A stretch of DNA of 64,000 nt from CAYSGX01 sp964518215 (GTDB taxonomy: Bacteria; Bacteroidota; Bacteroidia; Chitinophagales; CAIOSU01), in the NCBI GenBank assembly GCA_964518215.1, contig CAZFFP010000007.1, positions 11,431-75,430 on the forward strand, given 5' to 3'. Position numbers and translations under genes: made by a program. Below, piece by piece: positions 52,020 to 59,005 of the stretch. Each line of letters opens with the position of its first letter. Positions within the stretch are counted from its first letter, which is position 1. The notes under the pieces are model-generated. The model was given only the letters and a program-made list of their open reading frames with translations, was not told the origin of the DNA and searched no databases.

Positions 52020-52883
52020 TCAGGTGTAATTATAAAATCCCTGACCGGTTTTTTTCCCTAATTGACCTGCCAAAACTTTTTGCTGTTGCAGGCGCGAAGG
52101 GCGAAATTTTCCATCGAAATGAAACGACTCAAACATGGCTGTAGTAACATTGAAATTAGTATCCACGCCTATAAGGTCCATCAATTTAAAAGGTCCCATT
52201 TTAAATCCTATAGATTCGGTCAGTTCATCAATGGTTTCGAGCGATGCAATGTTCTCTTCTAAAATTTTAAGGCTTTCTACATAGTAATGACGGGCTACGC
52301 GATTTACAATAAAGCCCGGTGCATCTTTGGCATATACCGGAGTTTTTTCCAATTTTTCGGCTATTTGAAAAAGTGTTTGACTCACATTTTCGTTGGTTGC
52401 TGCACCCGAAATTATCTCTACGAGTTTCATGATGTGTGCAGGATTAAAAAAGTGCATTCCGGCAATTCTTTCAGGATTTTTCAACGGTGCTGCAATGCGC
52501 GTAATGGGAATAGAAGAAGTATTGCTGGCTATTATGGTGTTTTCAGAATTTACCGCAATCAACTTTTTCAGTAAATCGGCTTTAGGTTGAAATTTTTCTA
52601 CAATGGCTTCAATAATTAAATCGGCAACTACCGATTCAGTGTCGGTAGTGTAGCCAATGCGCTCAATAATTTTGTTGGCTTCGGTTTCTGAAATTTTATT
52701 TTTTTCGAGCGCATATTTAACGAGTTCGCGTATGTGTTTTTCCGCCCTCGATAATTGTTCGTCTGAAATGTCGAACAGAATAGTAACATAGCCCGCTTTT
52801 GAAAAAAGATAGGCTATGCCCGCGCCCATAGTGCCGGCACCGCAAACGGCTACTGTTTTTATATTTTCTATAGAATATTTCAT
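52020..52883 (-). CDS. 3-hydroxyacyl-CoA (hydroxybutyryl-CoA) dehydrogenase
   Basis: 287 residues. The N-terminal NAD-binding Rossmann motif is VAVCGAGTMGAGIAYLFSKAG; the catalytic His is in GMHFFNPAHIMKLVEII; the C-terminal helical domain carries GFIVNRVARHYYVES and ends near GKKTGQGFYNYT. It oxidises 3-hydroxyacyl-CoA, as in beta-oxidation or butanoate metabolism. It could also serve the product of the glutaryl-CoA dehydrogenase route. Confidence 0.9.
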   Translation of the reverse strand: MKYSIENIKTVAVCGAGTMGAGIAYLFSKAGYVTILFDISDEQLSRAEKHIRELVKYALEKNKISETEANKIIERIGYTTDTESVVADLIIEAIVEKFQPKADLLKKLIAVNSENTIIASNTSSIPITRIAAPLKNPERIAGMHFFNPAHIMKLVEIISGAATNENVSQTLFQIAEKLEKTPVYAKDAPGFIVNRVARHYYVESLKILEENIASLETIDELTESIGFKMGPFKLMDLIGVDTNFNVTTAMFESFHFDGKFRPSRLQQQKVLAGQLGKKTGQGFYNYT

Positions 52884-52932
52884 GTTCCGTTTTTTTTAGC
52901 CGAAAAAATCTTACAGAGATTTCTTCTGTTTT

Positions 52933-53934
52933 TCAATCTGCTCTGCTCAAATCTATTTCAGTATTATCTCCTATGTTCAGGCTTTGGCTCAAGCCCTTCA
53001 CCGAAGCATCGCTGCCGATAATGGAGTTGTGTAAAATAACCTGGTCGAGTTTGGTGTAGTTGCCGATGACCGAATTTTTCAGAATGGAATAATTCACTTC
53101 TGAATTTTCTCCAATGGTTACGTTGGGTCCGATGATTGAATTGGAAATTTTTACTCCTTCAGAAATATAAACCGGATGCACGATGATGGTATTGGGAAAA
53201 TCGGGAAGATTGGTTGAAGCGATGCCGGGCTTTTTGAGCATGATGGCATTGGTTTCGAGCAGAATTTCTTTTTTGCCCAAATCGAACCAGTTGTTTACCC
53301 TGAAGCCCGTAAACTTAATTCCCTGCTCAATCATGAGCATTAATGCATCGGTTAGTTGAATTTCGCGTCCGGCATCTTGCGTGTTTACCAACTTATCTAA
53401 CGACTGAAAAAGGGAGGCAGTTTCTTTGATGTAATAAAACCCTACCAAAGCCAGATTCGATTTTGGAAACTTAGGCTTTTCCACTACTTTATCAATGAAG
53501 CCTTGTCCGTCAAATTCTGCCACACCGAAGTTGCGCGGGTCATCCACTTTTTTAATGGCAAGGTTAGAGTGTGGCGCTTCGATGGCGCTTTTAAAATCTG
53601 CATCAATAATGGTGTCGCCCAAAAGAATAATCACCGGCTCATCAAGATTCATGAGTTCTTTCGCTGTCCATATGGCGTGCCCTAAGCCTTCCCGTTGCGA
53701 TTGAACCGCAAACTTTGCAGATATTTCAGGAAACTTTTCTTTAACATAGGCTTCAATTTTATCGCCCAGATAACCAATGATAAAAACAAATTCATCTACG
53801 CCTATTTCTTTCAACTGCTCTATCAAATAAGCTAACAAAGGTTTCCCTGCAACCGGAATCAATGCTTTAGGCTGAGTGTAAGTGAGCGGTCTGAGGCGGG
53901 TGCCTGCTCCGGCTACCGGAATAATTGCTTTCAT
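52933..53934 (-). CDS. Sugar-1-phosphate nucleotidyltransferase with left-handed beta-helix end
   Basis: 333 residues. Nucleotidyltransferase signature: IIPVAGAGTRLRPLTYTQPK. The C-terminal 90 residues are hexapeptide-like repeats (SIIGPNVTIGENSEVNYSIL) for trimer formation or a second activity. Makes an NDP-sugar such as dTDP- or UDP-glucose used for surface glycans. Exact nucleotide cannot be told. Confidence 0.85.
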   Translation of the reverse strand: MKAIIPVAGAGTRLRPLTYTQPKALIPVAGKPLLAYLIEQLKEIGVDEFVFIIGYLGDKIEAYVKEKFPEISAKFAVQSQREGLGHAIWTAKELMNLDEPVIILLGDTIIDADFKSAIEAPHSNLAIKKVDDPRNFGVAEFDGQGFIDKVVEKPKFPKSNLALVGFYYIKETASLFQSLDKLVNTQDAGREIQLTDALMLMIEQGIKFTGFRVNNWFDLGKKEILLETNAIMLKKPGIASTNLPDFPNTIIVHPVYISEGVKISNSIIGPNVTIGENSEVNYSILKNSVIGNYTKLDQVILHNSIIGSDASVKGLSQSLNIGDNTEIDLSRAD

Positions 53935-54018
53935 AGGATAGATTCAACGGCTAAAATACAGATTTCATGTTTTTCGGATTGCTTTTCTTCATTATAGTTG
54001 TTTAAACTGTTTCATGCC

Positions 54019-54026
54019 TACCTTTG
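54019..54026 (+). promoter_or_regulatory. Bacteroidota promoter (-7 TACCTTTG) for MFS gene
   Basis: TACCTTTG fits TAnnTTTG exactly. A TTG lies 21 bases upstream (53998-54000), the expected -33 spacing. It precedes the MFS start at 54068 by 42 bases. Confidence 0.6.
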
Positions 54027-54067
54027 TTTCGCTGTTTTTATCGGTTTAAATTCCTTTTCATTTTCTA

Positions 54068-55324
54068 TTGGCACACGACCCGTTAGCATCGCTCAGAATT
54101 CGTGAATTCAGATTATTTCTGTTTGCCCGCATTTTAACCACCATTGGTTTGCTGATGCAATCTACCATCATTGCGTGGCAAGTGTATGCTATTACCAACG
54201 ATAAACTTGCTTTAGGCTTAATAGGTTTAAGCGAAGCGGTGCCTTTTATTTTAACCGTTTTTTATTCGGGCTATGCAGCCGACCGTTTCAACAGAAAAAA
54301 TCTGATGGTTGGGTTTACATGGCTACTGGCATTGTGCTCTTCATTGTTGGTGGTGGCGAGTATTATTGGAGAGCCGTTGTTTCAAAAATTTGGAGCCATA
54401 CCCTTTTATGTCATCATAGCCATTAGTGGTGTTGCGAGAGCATTTATTGCGCCTACCACACAAGCTATTCAGGCGCGTATCGTGCCCCGTGGTTTATATG
54501 CCAATGCTGCCACATGGAGCAGCAATGTGTTTCAGGTTGGGGCAGTTATCGGACCGTTGTTGGGGGGTTTTATTTTGGAAAAAACAAATCCGGTATTTGC
54601 CTTTTCAGTAATTGTGAGTTTAATAGCCGCTTCTGCCATTCTAAAAGGTTTATTGAAAGACCAACCCATATTACCCGATGTACAGCACGAACCATTTTTA
54701 AAATCGCTGAAAGAGGGGCTGAAATTTTCTTTCAAAACCAAACCTATTGCATCGTCTATCTCTCTCGATTTGTTTGCGGTATTGTTTGGAGGAGTGGTGG
54801 CGCTGCTGCCTGCTTTTTGTGTGGACATTCTTCACGTAGGACCCACGGCAATGGGGTTTTTGCGGGCATCACAATTCATAGGCTCGGCAATGATGGGCGT
54901 GTTTTTGGCATATTATCCGCCATTAAAAAAAGCAGGAAGAAACATGTTGTTGAGTGTGGCATTTTTCGGCATCAGCATTATTGGTTTTGCCCTTTCGGAA
55001 TTTTACTGGCTTTCGTTTTTATTTCTGTTTTTGAGTGGTGCGTTCGACAATGTGAGCGTGGTTATTCGCTCCACCATATTGCAGCTATACACGCCCGACA
55101 AAATGCGCGGAAGGGTGAGTTCGGTAAATTCTATTTTCATAAAATCTTCCAACGAAATTGGCGATTTTGAATCGGGCGTAATGGCGCGGTTGATAGGGTT
55201 GGTTCCTGCGGTTATCTTTGGCGGAAGCATGACTTTGCTCGTAGTAATAGGCACTAATTTTTTTGCGCCAAATTTGAAATATTTAGATTTAACCAAAGAC
55301 CCGGAAAACGAATCGGAAAGTTAA
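54068..55324 (+). CDS. MFS transporter (EntS-like exporter)
   Basis: 418 residues from a TTG at 54068; no ATG fits before DPLASLRIREFRLFLFARIL, the family start. Twelve predicted membrane helices. The loop ADRFNRKNLMV between helices 2 and 3 is the MFS motif A form. The group exports siderophores, drugs or small metabolites. Clear -33/-7 promoter upstream. Confidence 0.85.
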   Translation: MAHDPLASLRIREFRLFLFARILTTIGLLMQSTIIAWQVYAITNDKLALGLIGLSEAVPFILTVFYSGYAADRFNRKNLMVGFTWLLALCSSLLVVASIIGEPLFQKFGAIPFYVIIAISGVARAFIAPTTQAIQARIVPRGLYANAATWSSNVFQVGAVIGPLLGGFILEKTNPVFAFSVIVSLIAASAILKGLLKDQPILPDVQHEPFLKSLKEGLKFSFKTKPIASSISLDLFAVLFGGVVALLPAFCVDILHVGPTAMGFLRASQFIGSAMMGVFLAYYPPLKKAGRNMLLSVAFFGISIIGFALSEFYWLSFLFLFLSGAFDNVSVVIRSTILQLYTPDKMRGRVSSVNSIFIKSSNEIGDFESGVMARLIGLVPAVIFGGSMTLLVVIGTNFFAPNLKYLDLTKDPENESES

Positions 55325-55350
55325 GATATCAGACAACTATTGTTCAGCAC

Positions 55351-55434
55351 TCACTTCAATTTCTTTCTTATTCTCTCTACCAACTTCATAACATCGGGGT
55401 CGCGTTTGTATGGATAAAAATCGAGGTCGTTGCG
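55351..55434 (-). pseudogene. Remnant: 3' end of a second TPR gene
   Basis: 27 codons plus a stop encode exactly the same end (RNDLDFYPYKRDPDVMKLVE then RIRKKLK) as the TPR gene at 56482-56565. The DNA differs at six positions, all silent, including TGA against TAA. Likeness stops right after the first Arg codon. So this is the last piece of a paralogue that was once under selection, now cut off. The rest of 55325-55629 holds no convincing gene; a 68-codon open frame at 55337-55543 crosses the break out of frame and was rejected. Confidence 0.75.
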
Positions 55435-55629
55435 GGAGCCTCCCACCTGAAATTACATTTATAAACCCGACAGTCTCAGGCTCGGCTTCTTGAGCTTTCC
55501 GTGTTATGTCATAGATAGTTACGCTTTGAATTTTATACTCCACAAAAAATAGATTTGAAAGGCTGATAGCAATTTTTGAAAGCCGGGCAGCCGGTTGGAA
55601 CTTTTGATAGCAAAACTTAATTTTACACT

Positions 55630-55935
55630 ATGCCGAAGATTTACAAATACTTAGAAATGTTCATTATGTATTTTCATAGTAGAGAACATTTACCGGTTCA
55701 TGTTCATTGTAAATATCAGGGGCGCGAAAGCAAAGCCGAAATTAAAACGGAAAATGGCGTAATAATTAAAATAACCATTAAAACCGTGAAAGGAAAGTTG
55801 CCACTAAAAGAGAGTGAAAAGAAGTTGCTAAGAGAGTTTGTAGAAGTTAAAGGCATGGATATTTTAGAAAAGTGGAATCAATTTTTTGTTTTGAATATTC
55901 CTATAAACATGGAAACAATCAACGAAAGAGTATGA
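55630..55935 (+). CDS. DUF4160 protein
   Basis: 101 residues. MPKIYKYLEMFIMYFHSREH then LPVHVHCKYQGRESKAEI is the family mark. DUF4160 genes are often paired with DUF2442 genes as here, and the pair is suspected to be a toxin-antitoxin-like module. Its last four bases (ATGA) overlap the next gene. Mechanism unknown. Confidence 0.85.
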   Translation: MPKIYKYLEMFIMYFHSREHLPVHVHCKYQGRESKAEIKTENGVIIKITIKTVKGKLPLKESEKKLLREFVEVKGMDILEKWNQFFVLNIPINMETINERV

Positions 55936-56192
55936 AAACGAGCGTTATTGAAATTGTAAAAGCCGAATATATTTCCGGGTATAAAGTAATACTTTATTTC
56001 AGCGATAACACACATAAAAATTTAGATTTTAAAGCGTTTTTTGATAGCGTAACAAACCCGGCTGAATTAAGACATAAGCCTATCGGCAAGTTCAAAAAGT
56101 TTACTATTGAGGACGGAAATATAGTTTGGGGCGAAAACTGGGATATTGTTTTTCCTATTCACGAACTACACAAAGGAATCGTTAGAATTTAA
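55932..56192 (+). CDS. DUF2442 protein
   Basis: 86 residues from ATG 55932, which overlaps the DUF4160 stop; a longer frame from 55872 lies inside that gene. Family pattern: VKAEYISGYKVILYFSDNTH and KFKKFTIEDGNIVWGENWDI. It is the steady partner of DUF4160. Sits between two copies of the TPR gene end, which suggests arrival by a rearrangement. Confidence 0.85.
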   Translation: MKTSVIEIVKAEYISGYKVILYFSDNTHKNLDFKAFFDSVTNPAELRHKPIGKFKKFTIEDGNIVWGENWDIVFPIHELHKGIVRI

Positions 56193-56261
56193 CTGCCGCT
56201 TTATCAAATAAGTTTAATGAACCTTTCAAGTTTCCACTTTTGAAAATCTTGGCATCTATTA

Positions 56262-56429
56262 CTACGCAGTCTTGTTCCATTTTTTAACGGCAGCTATGGT
56301 TTCCTGTGGAGTGGCTTTGTTTTTCTTCACGCTTTTACCCAGTGTTTTGGCTTTTGCAAGCAGCTCATTTCGCCTCAGCTTCAACAGTAAAATATGTTGT
56401 TCCTTTAATCAAATTTTAACTTTGTTCAT
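56262..56429 (-). pseudogene. Small gene with in-frame stop (or late start)
   Basis: ATG 56429 gives MNKVKI, then TGA (56409-56411), then 48 further codons in the same frame: LKEQHILLLKLRRNELLAKA and on to AAVKKWNKTA before TAG at 56262. The continuous basic, helix-rich reading suggests a 55-residue gene broken by one stop, or one started later at CTG/TTG. It resembles small antitoxin-like proteins but no family is certain. It lies in the debris zone next to the DUF pair. Confidence 0.35.
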
Positions 56430-56481
56430 GTCTTTAAAATGTTTTTACTCCTACTGATAGCACCCGCTACCAATGAAGCGC

Positions 56482-57345
56482 TTACTTCAACTTCTTCCTG
56501 ATTCTCTCTACCAACTTCATAACATCGGGGTCGCGTTTGTATGGATAAAAGTCGAGGTCGTTACGAAAATGAAATACGTTGGCTTTATCGGTGAAGTATT
56601 TGGCTTTTTCGCTGAGCTTCAAAAATCTCATCATCTNNNNNNNNNNNNNNNNNNNNNNNNNNNNNNNNNNNNNNNNNNNNNNNNNNNNNNNNNNNNNNNN
56701 NNNNNNNNNNNNNNNNNNNNNNNNNNNNNNNNNNNNGGCAAGCGAAAGCGAAGGGTCATAATGAAGCGCTTTGTCGAAATCTGCTATTGCCGATAAAACA
56801 TCTGATTGATGCGGTGCAGAAATATTTTGATTGTAGAATTTTGCCGTTCCCCGGTTTTTATAAGCATGAGCTAAAGTGGAATCCAATTGTATGGCTTTGT
56901 TGAAATGTTCAATTGCCACGCGGTAATTGCCAAGCTTGTGTAGCGAAACGCCTTTGTTGTTCCATGCTTCGGCATAATTCGGATTCATGGCGAGTGCGCG
57001 GTCGAGCCATTGCAAAGATTCTTTCGGTTTTTTCGATTCGTTGTAAACATATCCCAATGCCACATATACTTCTATGAGTGTCGGATTTAATTTTGCGGCT
57101 TTCTTCAAATGCGTTTCGGCAGCTTTGTAATCTTTTGCATACATATAAGAATAGCCTAAGTATTGATTCACATAAGTATCATTCGGAAGTTTCGCTAATG
57201 ATTGTTTCAGATTTTCAATCGCTTCTTTATAATTGCCTTGCTGAAAGAAAAAAATTCCCTGCTTGAAATGAGCATCATCGGGTTGTGCAAATGCGTTTGC
57301 CGAAATCAGGAAAAAACAAATTGCCATCAAAAAATCTTTCATCAT
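56482..57345 (-). CDS. TPR-repeat lipoprotein/periplasmic protein, interrupted by assembly gap
   Basis: Start at ATG 57345 gives MMKDFLMAICFFLISANAFA, a signal peptide. At least four TPR units follow (e.g. ALGYVYNESKKPKESLQWLD, AWNNKGVSLHKLGNYRVAIE). The gap of 100 N (56637-56736) replaces an unknown length, so the reading frame across it is not reliable. The last 27 codons have a twin at 55351. Probably a scaffold of the cell envelope; partner unknown. Confidence 0.78.
   Translation of the reverse strand: MMKDFLMAICFFLISANAFAQPDDAHFKQGIFFFQQGNYKEAIENLKQSLAKLPNDTYVNQYLGYSYMYAKDYKAAETHLKKAAKLNPTLIEVYVALGYVYNESKKPKESLQWLDRALAMNPNYAEAWNNKGVSLHKLGNYRVAIEHFNKAIQLDSTLAHAYKNRGTAKFYNQNISAPHQSDVLSAIADFDKALHYDPSLSLAXXXXXXXXXXXXXXXXXXXXXXXXXXXXXXXXXXMMRFLKLSEKAKYFTDKANVFHFRNDLDFYPYKRDPDVMKLVERIRKKLK
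56637..56736. other. Assembly gap of 100 N
   Basis: Exactly 100 N, the usual placeholder for unknown length. It lies inside the TPR gene and close to a duplicated sequence, so repeat collapse may have caused it. Confidence 0.99.
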
Positions 57346-57440
57346 ATTCTTATTCTTATTGCGGCTCAAAATACAATATTTGAAAAAGGCTTGGAAATAA
57401 AACGAAAGCCAAGTAACTTCCAAGCTCAATACATCAACAA

Positions 57441-57791
57441 ATGTCAACAGAAAAAAAGTATAAAACCTTTAAGGATTTTTATCCTTATTACCTTACCGAG
57501 CATTCCAACCCGATTTGCCGGGAAATGCATTTCACCGGAACGCTCGGCTTTTTCTTAATTCTTATTGCAGCCATATTGTTTCAGAAATGGTGGATGCTCG
57601 TTTTGCTTCCTTTCTGCGGATATGGATTTGCCTGGGCAGGTCATTTCTTTTACGAGAAAAACAAGCCCGCAACATTCACTTATCCGCTTTATAGTTTGGG
57701 GTCCGATTTTGTGATGTTTTACCACATCATTACCAATCAGATTCATCAAAAATTAGCCGAATCACACAGAATTATCGGCACGGGGAGATAA
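57441..57791 (+). CDS. DUF962 / Mpo1-like protein
   Basis: 116 residues: FKDFYPYYLTEHSNPICREM at the start, then two hydrophobic segments and GYGFAWAGHFFYEKNKPATF. The His residues fit the Mpo1 group, iron-dependent dioxygenases acting on 2-hydroxy fatty acids in yeast. The bacterial role is not settled. Diverges from the TPR gene. Confidence 0.8.
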   Translation: MSTEKKYKTFKDFYPYYLTEHSNPICREMHFTGTLGFFLILIAAILFQKWWMLVLLPFCGYGFAWAGHFFYEKNKPATFTYPLYSLGSDFVMFYHIITNQIHQKLAESHRIIGTGR

Positions 57792-57804
57792 GGAAGTAAT
57801 CCCT

Positions 57805-58887
57805 TTATTCGGTAGTCCAAACTTGCAGCCCTTCAGTGCAATTTTTACAAATGTCAATTTCTTTGCGCGAACGCAAGATGGCTTTTCGAAAATCGAAATA
57901 CCTGTCGTTGTTCCAGATAGTTTTAAAATCTGAATGTTGTAACGAACCCATGCTATGTGCGGCATCTTTATCGAAGCAACAAGGCACAACATTTCCATCC
58001 CATGTAATTACAGACGAATGCCAGAGTTTCCAGCAATGATTCAACAACGAATTTTTGATTCTATAACTGCCATCTTTTTGTAAAGCATAGCGCGAATATT
58101 TTTCAATATCGGGAATCAATTCGCTGCCCTGCTCATAATTATATATCTGTGCTGTTTTCAGCTTCACCTCATCAACACCTGTTGCTGCCGCAATGCTGAA
58201 CAATTCATCTATCTGATGCTGATTGGGTTTCACTACCAAAAACTGAAAAATGATATGTGGCGTTTTCGACTTCAATTCGCGTTTCCATTTCACAAGATTT
58301 TGAGCGCCTTTTAAAACTTTACTCAAACTGCCGCCCACCCGATACTGTTCATACACTTCCTGAGTGGCGCCATCAATAGAAATAATAATTCGGTCTAATC
58401 CCGATTCGACAGTTTTGCGCGCCTGCTCATCATTGAGAAAATGCGTGTTGGTAGAGGTAACCGTGTAAATATTTTTCCCCGAAGCAAATTTCACCATATC
58501 TAAAAACGAAGGATGCAGATAAGGCTCGCCCTGAAAATAGAAATATAAATACATCAAATGGTTAGAAAGGTCGCCTACGGTTTTTTCGAACAAATCCATT
58601 TTCATTATTCCCGTGGCTCGTGTGAAAGAACGTAATCCACTGGGGCATTCGGGACATCTCAAATTGCAAGCCGTAGTAGGCTCTATGGAAACAGTAAATG
58701 GCAAGCCGAATTGAACGGCTTTTCCGGAAAACTTAGAGAGTTGATAAGAAATGAAAATTTTAATGGCATTCCATAATTTTCGAAAGTTGAGCTTCGAAAC
58801 AAAATTGAGTGCATCGGGAAATTTATTGCTTCGGAAATAATATTTCCGGGCTATAGCTTTTTTTTCCATGGGCACTGTCTGCAACAT
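57805..58887 (-). CDS. Radical SAM/SPASM protein
   Basis: 360 residues (ATG at 58887 or 58869). Cys74, Cys78 and Cys81 (TTACNLRCPECPSG) bind the cluster. The C-terminal SPASM part has WDGNVVPCCFDKDAAHSMGS and IDICKNCTEGLQ. Typical for peptide or small-molecule maturation; no partner peptide seen nearby. It lies outside the oxygenase island, so a link is not supported. Confidence 0.83.
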   Translation of the reverse strand: MLQTVPMEKKAIARKYYFRSNKFPDALNFVSKLNFRKLWNAIKIFISYQLSKFSGKAVQFGLPFTVSIEPTTACNLRCPECPSGLRSFTRATGIMKMDLFEKTVGDLSNHLMYLYFYFQGEPYLHPSFLDMVKFASGKNIYTVTSTNTHFLNDEQARKTVESGLDRIIISIDGATQEVYEQYRVGGSLSKVLKGAQNLVKWKRELKSKTPHIIFQFLVVKPNQHQIDELFSIAAATGVDEVKLKTAQIYNYEQGSELIPDIEKYSRYALQKDGSYRIKNSLLNHCWKLWHSSVITWDGNVVPCCFDKDAAHSMGSLQHSDFKTIWNNDRYFDFRKAILRSRKEIDICKNCTEGLQVWTTE

Positions 58888-58940
58888 GAACCAAAGCTAT
58901 GGGATTGTAGTGAGAGTTTTTTGAAATAGCTGATATAATA

Positions 58941-58966
58941 TAGTCCACGGTTTAAACCGTGGGCTA
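58941..58966. repeat. Palindromic repeat element (REP-like)
   Basis: CCACGGTTTAAACCGTGG is a perfect 18-base palindrome; with TAG and CTA the arms reach ten pairs with one G-T wobble. It sits between infB's stop and the radical SAM start. From memory such palindromes recur many times in Bacteroidota genomes, which could not be checked here. It may also act as a terminator, though no T run follows in infB's direction. Confidence 0.5.
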
Positions 58967-59005
58967 AAAAATAAAGGATTATTGAATGCTGAAAATGTGC
59001 AGCAA

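Noticed and set aside
54514..55170. 218-codon frame inside the MFS gene
   Set aside because: Alternative frame; the MFS reading has the membrane pattern and motifs.
55337..55543. 68-codon minus-strand frame starting MEYKIQSV
   Set aside because: Second half runs out of frame through the TPR remnant; the first half matches nothing I know.
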